DNA of 64,000 nt, from positions 248,001 through 312,000 of the forward strand of contig NZ_VZPJ01000004.1 of NCBI RefSeq assembly GCF_008801605.1, written 5' to 3'. Each line of letters starts with the position of its first letter. Position 1 is the stretch's first letter. The stretch is from Pseudomonas brassicacearum subsp. brassicacearum (lineage in GTDB: Bacteria > Pseudomonadota > Gammaproteobacteria > Pseudomonadales > Pseudomonadaceae). The notes beneath the pieces are model-generated. The model was given only the letters and a program-made list of their open reading frames with translations. It was not told the DNA's origin and searched no databases. A program made the translations under genes and the position numbers. This document shows positions 1 to 7,978 of this stretch, one piece after another.

Positions 1-50
1 GTGATGGAGGCGACAAACGCGAACAAGGCAAACGGCAGTAACTGGTCCAT
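1..50 (-). CDS. LysE-family amino-acid exporter (N-terminal fragment, cut by window edge)
   Basis: On the minus strand an ATG at 50-48 opens a frame that runs off the left edge and reads MDQLLPFALFAFVASI. This hydrophobic start is typical of LysE/RhtB-type exporters, which use a first membrane helix beginning just inside the N terminus. Only about 16 residues are present, so the family call rests on this start and on context: it lies 54 bp downstream of a same-strand AraC regulator, and AraC-LysE pairs are frequent in Pseudomonas. No strong ribosome binding site is visible. It could be another inner-membrane protein. Confidence 0.5.
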   Translation of the reverse strand, partial: MDQLLPFALFAFVASI

Positions 51-104
51 GGAGCAAGATCTCGGTGAATGATCGATGGCTTGATCATCCCCACGAAGCC
101 GTGG

Positions 105-941
105 TCAGTCTGGAACAATTGAGCAGCGCTTGCGGTAGTCCGCCGGGCTCAGGCGATAGGCGCGCTGGAACCAGCGGCCCAGGTGGCTTTGGTCGGCAAA
201 ACCGAGCATGGCCGCCACCGCCACGACGCTCTCGCCACCGGCCAGCAAGCGCCGGGCGCGGGCCAGGCGCAACTGGATCAGATAGGCATGGGGCGCCAGG
301 CCGAAAGCCGCCTTGAACGCACGGGTCAGGCGGAAACGATCCACGCCGGTGACCTGCGCCAAGTCGTCCAGCCCGATGTCTTCGCTCAGGTGACTGTGCA
401 GATAATCCCGGGCCTGCTGCGCCACCAATGGCAGCCGCGGATCCGGGTTGATCCGCGTCCGCCAGTGCAGGTGTTGGGTCAGGTTGGCCAACAGCGTATC
501 GAGGGCCGTCTGGCGCACGATGCGGATCTCCTGCTCGTGCAGGCTCTGGAAGGCCATGGCCGTGGCACTCGCCAGCCGCGCATCGTCAGTCAGGGTCGCG
601 GCAAACCCCAGTTGGGCGTTGTCCGGCGCCACGTCGAACAAGGAACGCAACTCGCGCTCCAGCCATTGAGGCTCCAGGTACAACGTGCGATAGGTAAACC
701 CGTGGTCGTGAGGGGCGTTACCGTCATGCAGCTCGCCGGGCTCGAGCAGGAACACTTTGCCCGGCGTGCTGTTGTGCTGCTGGCGGCGGCAATGAAACTG
801 CTGCACGCCCTGCTCGGTCACGCCCACCAGATAGGTGTCATGCCAGTGGGGATCATAGGCATGCCCCTCGAAATGCGCGCGCACGGTCTCGATACCGGAC
901 GTGGCGTCCTGCTTGAGATCGATCCAGTTGCGCGCTGTCAT
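105..941 (-). CDS. AraC-family transcriptional regulator with N-terminal cupin sensor
   Basis: 278 residues. The N-terminal half (about 15-120) looks like the AraC-type effector-binding cupin, with histidines in HAYDPHWHDTY and the segment KVFLLEPGELHDG. The C-terminal about 100 residues form a double helix-turn-helix: DIGLDDLAQVTGVDRFRLTR followed by FGLAPHAYLIQLRLARARRLL and a second helix pair ending FQRAYRLSPADYRK. Length is normal for the family. It probably controls the LysE-type exporter that starts 54 bp downstream on the same strand. The effector is unknown, though export regulators of this kind often sense amino acids. A large antisense frame across the gene is taken as a shadow. 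Confidence 0.88.
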   Translation of the reverse strand: MTARNWIDLKQDATSGIETVRAHFEGHAYDPHWHDTYLVGVTEQGVQQFHCRRQQHNSTPGKVFLLEPGELHDGNAPHDHGFTYRTLYLEPQWLERELRSLFDVAPDNAQLGFAATLTDDARLASATAMAFQSLHEQEIRIVRQTALDTLLANLTQHLHWRTRINPDPRLPLVAQQARDYLHSHLSEDIGLDDLAQVTGVDRFRLTRAFKAAFGLAPHAYLIQLRLARARRLLAGGESVVAVAAMLGFADQSHLGRWFQRAYRLSPADYRKRCSIVPD

Positions 942-1020
942 GCCCTATCCCGCTTGGTGAATGTGCTCTTGGCAGATTAACTGCTGATGAGGAGCGTGTC
1001 TGGAAGATTTGTGCACACCT

Positions 1021-1112
1021 TGTGGAGTTTGGGTCTGCTCGCGATGGCGTTCGGTATGTAGATGCATCTGTGACTGATCCACCGCTATCGCGAGCAAGCT
1101 CGCTCCCACAGG
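1021..1112. repeat. REPIN: inverted pair of Pseudomonas REP elements
   Basis: A degenerate left REP (TGTGGAGTTTGGGTCTGCTC) faces a well-conserved right REP (CGCGAGCAAGCTCGCTCCCA), separated by about 40 bp. It fills the gap between the AraC gene start and the GlcG-like gene stop. Such pairs are non-autonomous elements mobilised by RAYT transposases encoded elsewhere. The left copy has clearly decayed. Confidence 0.85.
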
Positions 1113-1124
1113 TTTATAGCCGCC

Positions 1125-1550
1125 TCAGGCATCCGGAGTGATCGCTGGCAACACCGTCTCCACCGCCAAACGAGCCAATTCAGCATCCTGCTCAGCCTTG
1201 ACCCCTGACACCCCGATGGCACCAATGCACTGGCCGTCATGACGGATGGTCACTCCTCCTTCAAGCATGCCCTGCAGGTGCGGAGCGCTGAGAAACGCGT
1301 AACGACCACCATTGATCATGTCTTCGAAAACCTTGCTATCACGCCGTCCCATGGCGGCCGTGCGGGCTTTTTCGGTAGCGATGTAGGCCGACAACGGCGA
1401 GGCATCGTCCAGGCGCAGCAGCCCCAGGGGATGACCACCGTCGTCCACCACACAGACCGACACTGCCCATTGACGCTGGTGAGCCAGCTCCTTGGCCGCC
1501 ACCAGCAATTGCGCAACGTCCTGCTCAGTGAGTACCGCTTTGGTCTTCAT
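1125..1550 (-). CDS. GlcG/HbpS-family protein
   Basis: 141 residues matching the GlcG/HbpS fold: an N-terminal helix pair, then VSVCVVDDGGHPLGLLRLDDA, a helix with SAYIATEKARTAA, and the characteristic GGVTIRHDGQCIGAIGVSG strand-turn-strand near 100-118. Some members bind haem or small ligands; many sit in catabolic operons without a known role. The ATG is preceded by CGGAG at 6-nt spacing. It is the last gene of the leftward dehydrogenase/RidA/binding-protein operon, 57 bp after the binding-protein stop. The operon context suggests an accessory role in amino-acid or opine breakdown; no catalytic residues can be named. Confidence 0.85.
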   Translation of the reverse strand: MKTKAVLTEQDVAQLLVAAKELAHQRQWAVSVCVVDDGGHPLGLLRLDDASPLSAYIATEKARTAAMGRRDSKVFEDMINGGRYAFLSAPHLQGMLEGGVTIRHDGQCIGAIGVSGVKAEQDAELARLAVETVLPAITPDA

Positions 1551-1607
1551 GAATCACTCCGTGTTGTACAACAGCAAGCCCGTGAGACAAAACCCACGGG
1601 CCGAGGA

Positions 1608-2390
1608 TTATTCGCCGTAGATATCGAAGTCAAAGTACTTCTGGCGAATCCGGTCGTAAGTGCCGTTGGCGCGAATGGTCGCCAGCGCCTGATTGAAGCG
1701 GCTCGCCAGCGTATCGTTCTTGCGTACCGCAATGCCGATGCCCGTGCCGAAGTATTGTTCCTCGGTGAAATTGGGACCGACAAACTCGAAATCCTTGCCC
1801 TCTGGACGCTTGAGCAGGCTCTCGTCGATCACTACCGAACTGGCCATGGTCGCGTCCAGGCGCCCGCCCAGCAGGTCGAGGAATATTTCGTTTTGCGAAC
1901 CATAGCGCACTACCTCGGCGCCCGCCGGGGCAAAGCGATCAGTGACATAGCGATCGAAGTTGGTCGCCCGCTGCACCCCGATCCGCTTTCCTTTGAGTTG
2001 TGCCGGAATATCGTTGATGCCACTGCCCTTGCGAAACACCAGGCGCGCCGGGATGCGGTAGTAGCGATCGGTGAAGTCCACCGACTTCAACCGCTCGGGG
2101 GTGATGGACATGGAGGAAATCACCGCGTCGACCTTCTTCACCTTGAGCGCTGGAATCAAACCGTCGAATTCCTGTTCCTGCCAGACACAACGGACCTTCA
2201 TCTCGGCGCAAAGTGCCTGGCCGATGTCGTAGTCGAAACCGACGATGGCGTTGTCCGGGGTTTTCGAGGCAAAAGGCGGATAAGCCGCCTCAATGCCGAT
2301 GCGCAACGATGACTCGGCGGCTTGCAGGCTCGTACCGAAAGCCAGCAGCGAGACGAGGCCCAGTTTCAAGGCGATGCGTTTAACGTTCAT
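1608..2390 (-). CDS. Periplasmic amino-acid-binding protein (ABC transporter, HisJ/ArgT type)
   Basis: 260 residues. A signal peptide of about 24 residues ends with SLQAAESS, so the product is periplasmic. The mature protein has the family-3 solute-binding hallmarks: RIGIEAAYPPFAS, a GFDYDIGQALCAEM segment, DAVISSMSITPERLKSVDFTDRYY, and GKRIGVQRATNFDRYV for the second lobe. The pattern suits cationic amino acids or opines. Start: ATG with TGGAG upstream. No permease or ATPase gene is adjacent, so it must work with a transporter encoded elsewhere or act as a sensor partner. It lies in the same orientation as the dehydrogenase genes, consistent with supplying their substrate. Confidence 0.9.
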   Translation of the reverse strand: MNVKRIALKLGLVSLLAFGTSLQAAESSLRIGIEAAYPPFASKTPDNAIVGFDYDIGQALCAEMKVRCVWQEQEFDGLIPALKVKKVDAVISSMSITPERLKSVDFTDRYYRIPARLVFRKGSGINDIPAQLKGKRIGVQRATNFDRYVTDRFAPAGAEVVRYGSQNEIFLDLLGGRLDATMASSVVIDESLLKRPEGKDFEFVGPNFTEEQYFGTGIGIAVRKNDTLASRFNQALATIRANGTYDRIRQKYFDFDIYGE

Positions 2391-2534
2391 TCATTTGCTC
2401 CAGATGCGATGTTATTGATTTCGGACGCTCCACAGAAGTCGTCCGTTATGGCAGCAGCAATGTGAACAAGCCCGAGCGGTTACTCTGGTGGTCGCCTGCC
2501 CGGTGACAGCACAACGGTGATCCGGCCGACGGCC

Positions 2535-2885
2535 TCAGACCGCCGCCGTGACAATCAGCTCCAGCAAAATTTCCGGGTCGTCGAATGCCACCTGGGCCGT
2601 GGCCCGCGCTGGCGTCTGCGAGACATCGACCCACTCGCTCCACAGCGCGTTCATCGCGGCGAAATCCCGGCCCATGTCCTTCATCCAGATCTGCACACTG
2701 AGCAGCCTGTGCTTGTCGCTGCCAGACGCGGCAAGCAGCTCATCGATCCGCTGCAGCACCTGACGGGTCTGGCCCTGGATGTCCTGACTGCAATCGGTGG
2801 CCACGACGCCGCTGAGCCAGGCCACGCCGTTGTGCACGACACTGCGGCTCAGGCGTGGGTTGCTTTCGATGCGTTGAATACTCAT
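2535..2885 (-). CDS. RidA/YjgF/UK114-family protein
   Basis: 116 residues with the RidA-family layout: QRIESNPRLSRSVVHNGVAWLSG, then QDIQGQTRQVLQRIDELLAASGSDKHRLLSVQ, and WSEWVDVSQTPARATAQVAF, where R in the PARAT motif is the carboxylate-binding arginine of active RidA enzymes. RidA hydrolyses reactive enamine/imine intermediates to ketoacids. Its start codon overlaps the stop of the upstream FAD dehydrogenase subunit (ATGA), so the two are translationally coupled. That pairing suggests the dehydrogenase releases an imine that RidA helps hydrolyse. The final GxGC-like strand of canonical RidA is less clear, so it could belong to a RidA subgroup with narrower activity. Confidence 0.9.
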   Translation of the reverse strand: MSIQRIESNPRLSRSVVHNGVAWLSGVVATDCSQDIQGQTRQVLQRIDELLAASGSDKHRLLSVQIWMKDMGRDFAAMNALWSEWVDVSQTPARATAQVAFDDPEILLELIVTAAV

Positions 2886-4255
2886 GAAGGTTCCTCGACG
2901 GAAAGACGCTCGCCGGCCAATTGAGCGAGCGTGATGGGTTTGAGGGGCGAACGGATGCGGTAATAGCCCACCTCGGCTGGTGGCACGTGGCGGCGTTCGG
3001 CGATGATTTCAGTGACGCTCAGACCGCATTGGCGCCCCTGGCACGGGCCCATGCCGCAACGGCCGAAGGCCTTGGTCTGGTTGGGACCCAGGCAACCCAG
3101 GTCGACGTAACGGCGAATGTCGCCAGCACTGACCTCTTCGCAGCGGCACACCGTGACGTCATCAGCAGGGATGCGATTCTGGGACCGGGGGCGATACAGG
3201 GTGTCGAGCAGAGGCCGTGCGGCGCGGGCGCGGCGTAACAGCCGCTGCAGAGCGCGCGCGTGCGCCGGCTGGCCGGCGATTGCCAACGCGACCAGGCGCC
3301 CCTCCAATTGCGCCACCTGGGCCCCGCCGATGGCGCCACCGTCACCGGCGATAAAAATGCCCGGCACGCTGCTTTCACCCCATTGATTGCGGCGCGTAAT
3401 CCAGCACAGTTGCTGTTCATTCCAGTCATGCTCCAGACGCAACGACCAACTGACGTGGGTGTTCGGCACCACGCCTTGATGCAACAGAATCAAATCGGCG
3501 CGAATGCGCTGCGAGCGGCCTTGACTGTCGAAGCTCAAGGCGCAGGCCCGATCCGTGCCGTCAACCTGCAGGTTGCAAGCACCGCGAAAATGCTGGACGC
3601 CGGCACGCTTGAGCTCCGTCAGCAGCCCCAGTCCTTTGAGCAGGTCGCGCCAGCCGCGCAGCGCACTGGGCACTTGCCGCCAGGCCCGCAGCAGATCGCT
3701 TCGATGGCTGGTATCCACCAGGGCTTCAAGCGCGATCCCGGCGCGCAGGTATTGCACCGCCAGCAAGTAGAGCAATGGACCACACCCGGCCAGCACCACT
3801 GGAGTGGCCGGCACCATGGCAGCGCTCTTGAGCAGGATCTGCCCGGCCCCGGCGGTCATGACGCCCGGCAAGGTCCAGCCGGGAATCGGCATCGGCCGTT
3901 CGAAGGCCCCCGTGGCAATCAACAGATGGCGCCCTTGCAAGACTTCGGCACGCCCCTCGAACAGGTAGTGCACCTGACGCTGCGGCGTCACCTGCCAGAT
4001 GGCTGCGTTGGGCAGATAGCGGGCACCGCATTGCAAAAAGTCGGCGGCCAATTTCGCCCCGGCCACGTAGTCGTCACCCAACACGGCGCGTCGGCGCGCG
4101 TCAGCCTGGAGCACCTGGCGATAAATCTGCCCACCCGGGCTGGCCTGTTCATCCAGCACGACGACCGACAGGCCGTGGGCCCTGGCTTCGAGCGCAGCGC
4201 TCATTCCCGCCGGACCCGCGCCGATGATGATCAGGTCGATGACTGCATTACTCAT
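2882..4255 (-). CDS. FAD/NAD-dependent dehydrogenase subunit with BFD-type [2Fe-2S] domain (HcnB / opine oxidase A type)
   Basis: 457 residues from the ATG at 4255 (MSNAVIDLIII). I prefer it to a frame-start 31 residues upstream because it overlaps the preceding stop by 8 nt and begins directly before the Rossmann motif GAGPAGMSAALEA. A second dinucleotide site follows at VVLAGCGPLLYLLAVQYL, and IAGDGGAIGG is the FAD-closing motif. The C-terminal region carries CRCEE...RCGMGPCQGRQC, a bacterioferritin-associated-ferredoxin-like [2Fe-2S] domain. This is the alpha-type subunit of three-part amine/opine/D-hydroxyproline dehydrogenases and of HcnABC. Here it is the third gene, after a DadA-like subunit and a small ferredoxin. 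Substrate not identifiable from sequence. Confidence 0.88.
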   Translation of the reverse strand: MSNAVIDLIIIGAGPAGMSAALEARAHGLSVVVLDEQASPGGQIYRQVLQADARRRAVLGDDYVAGAKLAADFLQCGARYLPNAAIWQVTPQRQVHYLFEGRAEVLQGRHLLIATGAFERPMPIPGWTLPGVMTAGAGQILLKSAAMVPATPVVLAGCGPLLYLLAVQYLRAGIALEALVDTSHRSDLLRAWRQVPSALRGWRDLLKGLGLLTELKRAGVQHFRGACNLQVDGTDRACALSFDSQGRSQRIRADLILLHQGVVPNTHVSWSLRLEHDWNEQQLCWITRRNQWGESSVPGIFIAGDGGAIGGAQVAQLEGRLVALAIAGQPAHARALQRLLRRARAARPLLDTLYRPRSQNRIPADDVTVCRCEEVSAGDIRRYVDLGCLGPNQTKAFGRCGMGPCQGRQCGLSVTEIIAERRHVPPAEVGYYRIRSPLKPITLAQLAGERLSVEEPS

Positions 4256-4577
4256 CGCCGCCCTCCTGCCACGGTGCCAGGCAAGCGGCTCCGCGTTGGC
4301 GACGCACGCGCATGCCGGAGCGCACCGGCACCAGGCAAGCCTGGGCATTGGCTTGTCCGTCCACCTCGACCAGGCATTCGAAGCACGCGCCCATCATGCA
4401 ATAAGGGGCACCGGGGCGACCGTTGATCGCGCTTTCGCGGGTGTGGCGAATGCCACAGGCCAACAGCGCCGCCGCCAGGGATACCTCGGCAGGTACCGTG
4501 AGCAGTCTGCCTTCGAATTCGATATGCACGGTGTGATCTTCCGAAGCCAGTGGCCGGAACAGACTGTCAGCCGACAT
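4248..4577 (-). CDS. Small [2Fe-2S] ferredoxin-like subunit (HcnA / D-hydroxyproline dehydrogenase gamma type)
   Basis: 109 residues of the Fer2_4 family. The cluster-binding cysteines are visible as CGIRHTRES and CMMGACFECLV (C-x4-C-x2-C), with a further Cys in NAQACLVPVRSG. This is the electron-transfer subunit linking the two flavoproteins of a heterotrimeric dehydrogenase. The start overlaps the DadA-like stop by 11 nt and its stop overlaps the next start, so the three subunits are tightly coupled, as expected for one complex. Members lacking a membrane segment pass electrons to the quinone pool through partner subunits. Confidence 0.88.
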   Translation of the reverse strand: MSADSLFRPLASEDHTVHIEFEGRLLTVPAEVSLAAALLACGIRHTRESAINGRPGAPYCMMGACFECLVEVDGQANAQACLVPVRSGMRVRRQRGAACLAPWQEGGDE

Positions 4578-5691
4578 GGCGCACCTCTGTTTGCAGGTTG
4601 AAACGGTGCAGCCCGAATGGCTTCACCGCCGGGTCATCGAATTCGCCGGCGATCCAGGGCGCCAGGCGCAAGGCGTGGGCGGCGGCCAGCGTCACGCCAC
4701 TGTGGCAGCTGACAATCGACAGCCCCGGGCAGCCCTGGGGCATTTCGTAGATCGGAAAGCCATCGGCGCTCATCACCCGCAACGCCCCCCAGGCCCGCAC
4801 CAGTCGTACCTGGCCCAACCGCGGAAAACACTGCACCGCGCGCCGGGCAATAGCCGCCATGACCTGGCTGCCGGTGCCGTCATCGAAGCCCGTCGACTCG
4901 TGGGAATCACCCAGTTGCAGCGTGCCCTCGTCGGTCTGGCGGACATACGTAGTGGGGTACTGCAGAAATGGCTCAAGCCGCTCGGTAACCAGAATCTGCC
5001 CACGGTTCGGCTGCACCGGCACGTCCAACCCTACCCTGGCCCCCAGCGTCCGATTGCCGAGGCCAGCGGCCAGGACCACCTGGCGGGCAGCCCAGCGCTG
5101 CTCTCCTGCCCGCAGTTCGAAGCCCTTGGTGCCCGTGTCGATAGCCTCGACGTGATGACCGTTGATGAGCTTGACCCCGCGAGCCTGGCAGGCGGCGTAG
5201 AGCGAGCGCAGCAGCTTGAGCGGGTTGACGTGGCCGTCCATGGGCGAAAAACAGCCGCCCACTACATCAGGCCCAATGCCGGGCAAGCGGGCGCGCAGTT
5301 GCGTGGCGTCCAGCAGTTCAAAGGGGTAGTCGCCAGCAAAGGCGTCACGCAGCCAACCCAGCCGATGACTTTCCTCGGCCATTTCCACGTCGCTCAGGCA
5401 CAACTGGAAGCCACCCTGTTGGCGCAGGTGGACGTCGATGCCGGTATCGGCTTGCAACGCCGCAGCGAATCGAGGCCAGAGCGCCACCGATTCCCGCGTC
5501 CATTGCGCATAAGGGCTCATCCGGTAGCCCTTGCCCTGGACCCAAAGCAACCCAAAGTTGCCCCGGGCAGCGCGGATGGCGTCGTCGCCTTCGTCGAGCA
5601 CGCTCACCTGGCGCCCGAGCAAGGCCAGCCCAAAGGCGATGGACATCCCCACCAGGCCACCTCCTACGACAATGACATCAGTTTTTTGCAT
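4567..5691 (-). CDS. FAD-dependent DadA-like oxidoreductase subunit (HcnC / opine oxidase B type)
   Basis: 374 residues from ATG 5691 (MQKTDVIVVGGG), chosen over an ATG 11 codons upstream because the FAD motif GGGLVGMSIAFGLALLG follows at once and AAGAAAG lies upstream. The family pattern continues with VLDEGDDAIRAARGNFG, VVLAAGLGNRTLGARVG, and a C-terminal WGALRVMSADGFPIYEM with SCHSGVTLAAAHALRLAPW, typical of glycine oxidase/DadA-type enzymes. It is the substrate-oxidising beta-type subunit. First gene of the leftward operon and divergent from a LysR regulator 157 bp away. The gene order (C-A-B type) differs from the hcnABC order, arguing against hydrogen cyanide synthase. Confidence 0.88.
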   Translation of the reverse strand: MQKTDVIVVGGGLVGMSIAFGLALLGRQVSVLDEGDDAIRAARGNFGLLWVQGKGYRMSPYAQWTRESVALWPRFAAALQADTGIDVHLRQQGGFQLCLSDVEMAEESHRLGWLRDAFAGDYPFELLDATQLRARLPGIGPDVVGGCFSPMDGHVNPLKLLRSLYAACQARGVKLINGHHVEAIDTGTKGFELRAGEQRWAARQVVLAAGLGNRTLGARVGLDVPVQPNRGQILVTERLEPFLQYPTTYVRQTDEGTLQLGDSHESTGFDDGTGSQVMAAIARRAVQCFPRLGQVRLVRAWGALRVMSADGFPIYEMPQGCPGLSIVSCHSGVTLAAAHALRLAPWIAGEFDDPAVKPFGLHRFNLQTEVRHVG

Positions 5692-5848
5692 GGCTTTCTT
5701 ATCGCTGTTTTCGGCGCTTCTCATTCAATCAAGAGCCGGCCCATGGCTGGATTAAGTGGTTGCGCTCGATCCTAGGGCCATGACAACGCCTTGAAAAATG
5801 CTTTATTTTGGCAACCTCATGTCTTTTTGTTATGGATTGGATTGGCCT

Positions 5849-6754
5849 ATGAACCTGCGTCAGTTGGAAGCCTTTCGCGCCGTGATCCTGGGCCAGACCG
5901 TGACCCGGGCCGCCGAAATGCTGCACATCTCGCAGCCGGCGGCGACCCGGCTGATCGCCAGCCTGGAAGAGGACATCGGCTTCAGCCTGTTCGACCGGGT
6001 CAAAGGGCGACTGCAACCCACTGCCGAGGCCATGACCCTGTATCAGGAAGTGCAGCGTTCGTTGTTGGGCGTGGAGCGCATTGCGCGTACCGCCCAGGAC
6101 ATCCGCACGCTCAAGCGCGGTTCACTGCACATTGCCTGCGCACCGGCCATGGGTTTGTCGTTCGTGCCCCGGGCAATTGCCGCGTTCATGGCCGAACACG
6201 ATCAAGTGCAGATATCGCTGGTGGTGCATTCGTCCCGGGAAGTCGTGGACCTGGTGGTGGGCCAGCGCTGCGACCTGGGCCTGATCGTGCTGCCCAATAC
6301 GTACCCCAGCCCTCGCGCGGAAAAATTGCTGGCCACGCGCATGCTCTGCGCCCTGCCCGCCGGCCATCGCTTGCAGAACCAGGCGACGATCCGCCCGGAA
6401 GACTTGCAGGGCGAACCGTTCATTTCCTACCCGCAGTCGATTGCCTCGCGCCAGCACATCGATGCGATCTTCGCCGCCCATGGTGTGGACCGCGAACTAC
6501 GCCTGGAAACCCAACTCTCGCTGCCCATGTGCGCGTTTGTCGAACAGGGCCTGGGCGTGGCGCTGGTGGATGCCATCAGTGCCGTCGAGTACCGCGGCCA
6601 GGGCATCGTCTTCCGGGCCTTCGAACCGGCGATAGAAATGGATTTCAGCATGCTCCTGCCCATCCAAGGGCCGGTTTCCAGGCTGCACGCCAGCTTTCTG
6701 GAGCACATGCAGCGGTTCATCGAAGCACAGGTGCCGGCGGCCTATCGGTTCTGA
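5849..6754 (+). CDS. LysR-family transcriptional regulator
   Basis: 301 residues from ATG 5849 (MNLRQLEAFRAV); an in-frame ATG-type start 17 codons earlier adds a sequence that does not fit the family. The winged helix-turn-helix occupies about 1-60 (GQTVTRAAEMLHISQPAATRLIASLEEDIGFSLFDR), followed by the periplasmic-binding-like effector domain with RGSLHIACAPAMG and GQRCDLGLIV. Divergent orientation to the dehydrogenase operon is the standard arrangement for LysR control of that operon. The strong similarity of the helix region to opine/octopine regulators such as OccR/NocR is suggestive, but the ligand is not known. Confidence 0.9.
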   Translation: MNLRQLEAFRAVILGQTVTRAAEMLHISQPAATRLIASLEEDIGFSLFDRVKGRLQPTAEAMTLYQEVQRSLLGVERIARTAQDIRTLKRGSLHIACAPAMGLSFVPRAIAAFMAEHDQVQISLVVHSSREVVDLVVGQRCDLGLIVLPNTYPSPRAEKLLATRMLCALPAGHRLQNQATIRPEDLQGEPFISYPQSIASRQHIDAIFAAHGVDRELRLETQLSLPMCAFVEQGLGVALVDAISAVEYRGQGIVFRAFEPAIEMDFSMLLPIQGPVSRLHASFLEHMQRFIEAQVPAAYRF

Positions 6755-6777
6755 TGTGACCGCCAATCGCCCACCAA

Positions 6778-6785
6778 TGGATCCA
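6778..6785. promoter_or_regulatory. Candidate VanR operator, upstream copy (TGGATCCA)
   Basis: Perfect 8-bp palindrome TGGATCCA, within AATGGATCCACT. An identical core recurs 74 bp downstream, and the two sites bracket the predicted vanA promoter. From memory, the Caulobacter VanR operator is an ATTGGATCCAAT-type palindrome, which shares this core. A centre-to-centre distance of 74 bp is close to seven helical turns, which would favour looping. Confidence 0.5.
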
Positions 6786-6822
6786 CTGATCAGATAAATC
6801 GGCCATTACTCCAGCAATACCG

Positions 6823-6852
6823 TTGACAAATAAATTAGTTAAGAGAGTTAAT
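6823..6852 (+). promoter_or_regulatory. Predicted vanA promoter (-35 TTGACA, -10-like GTTAAT)
   Basis: TTGACA at 6823-6828 is a perfect -35 hexamer. An 18-nt spacer leads to GTTAAT at 6847-6852 (four of six consensus positions). The downstream TGGATCCA site overlaps the end of the -10, so bound repressor would block polymerase. Confidence 0.5.
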
Positions 6853-6859
6853 GGATCCA
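6852..6859. promoter_or_regulatory. Candidate VanR operator, promoter-overlapping copy (TGGATCCA)
   Basis: Second perfect TGGATCCA palindrome, within AATGGATCCACA, touching the predicted -10 of vanA and 33 bp before the vanA start. The match to the upstream copy extends to the 10-mer AATGGATCCA plus C, more than chance would suggest in one short intergenic region. Confidence 0.5.
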
Positions 6860-6892
6860 CAGACAAGAACAACATCCGCCTGGAGATCCCTC

Positions 6893-7978
6893 ATGTACCC
6901 CAAAAATGCCTGGTACGTTGCCTGCACCCCCGATGAAATCGCCGACAAACCCCTGGGTCGCCAGATCTGTGGTGAGAAGATGGTTTTTTACCGGGGGCAT
7001 GAAGGCAAGGTCGCGGCGGTGGAAGACTTCTGCCCCCATCGCGGCGCCCCGCTCTCCTTGGGGCATGTCGAAAACGGCAACCTTGTGTGCGGCTATCACG
7101 GCTTGGTGATGGGCTGCGACGGCAAGACTGTCGAGATGCCGGGGCAACGGGTACGAGGCTTCCCCTGCAACAAGACCTTTGCGGTACAGGAACGGCATGG
7201 GTTCATCTGGGTCTGGCCCGGTGACCAGGCGCTGGCCGACCCGGCGCTGATCCATCATCTGGAATGGGCCGAAAGCGATGAATGGGCCTACGGTGGCGGC
7301 CTGTTCCATATCCAGTGCGACTATCGCCTGATGATCGACAACCTGATGGACCTGACCCACGAAACCTACGTCCACGCCTCGAGCATCGGCCAGAAGGAAA
7401 TCGACGAGGCGCCGCCGGTGACCACGGTCGACGGCGATGAAGTGGTCACCGCCCGGCACATGGAAAACATCATGGCCCCGCCATTCTGGCGCATGGCCTT
7501 GCGCGGCAACAACCTGGCCGATGACGTGCCGGTGGATCGCTGGCAGATCTGCCGTTTCACCCCGCCCAGCCATGTGCTGATCGAAGTCGGCGTGGCCCAT
7601 GCCGGCAACGGCGGTTATCACGCCGCGCCGCAATTCAAGGCGTCGAGCATCGTGGTGGATTTCATCACGCCCGAAACCGAGACGTCGATCTGGTACTTCT
7701 GGGGCATGGCCCGGCACTTCCAACCACAGGATGAAGCACTTACCGCGTCCATTCGCGAAGGCCAAGGCAAGATTTTCAGCGAAGACCTGGAAATGCTCGA
7801 ACGCCAACAGCGAAACCTGCTGGACCATCCGCAACGCAACCTGCTCAAGCTCAACATCGACGCGGGCGGCGTACAGTCTCGCCGGGTACTGGAGCGCTGG
7901 ATTGCACGGGAACGGGAAGCACAGGCCGGGTTGATCGCCAGCAGCCATCAACCACAGCTGGCGGAGCAACGGCCATGA
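6893..7978 (+). CDS. vanA: Vanillate O-demethylase, oxygenase subunit
   Basis: 361 residues from ATG 6893 (MYPKNAWYVACTPDEIAD), the start conserved in VanA and preceded by TGGAG; an in-frame ATG 14 codons upstream lies in the operator/promoter. The Rieske [2Fe-2S] motif is CPHRGAPLSLG...CGYHG near 45-70. The mononuclear iron site follows as DNLMDLTHETYVH. The enzyme demethylates vanillate to protocatechuate plus formaldehyde, using electrons from VanB. The stop overlaps vanB (ATGA). Predicted repression by VanR through the two TGGATCCA sites upstream. Catabolism of plant phenolics fits a rhizosphere pseudomonad. Confidence 0.96.
   Translation: MYPKNAWYVACTPDEIADKPLGRQICGEKMVFYRGHEGKVAAVEDFCPHRGAPLSLGHVENGNLVCGYHGLVMGCDGKTVEMPGQRVRGFPCNKTFAVQERHGFIWVWPGDQALADPALIHHLEWAESDEWAYGGGLFHIQCDYRLMIDNLMDLTHETYVHASSIGQKEIDEAPPVTTVDGDEVVTARHMENIMAPPFWRMALRGNNLADDVPVDRWQICRFTPPSHVLIEVGVAHAGNGGYHAAPQFKASSIVVDFITPETETSIWYFWGMARHFQPQDEALTASIREGQGKIFSEDLEMLERQQRNLLDHPQRNLLKLNIDAGGVQSRRVLERWIAREREAQAGLIASSHQPQLAEQRP

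Noticed and set aside
2882..5691. Hydrogen cyanide synthase hcnABC
   Set aside because: Subunit types match, but the order is reversed (C-A-B) and RidA, a binding protein and a LysR regulator accompany it, pointing to amine or opine oxidation.
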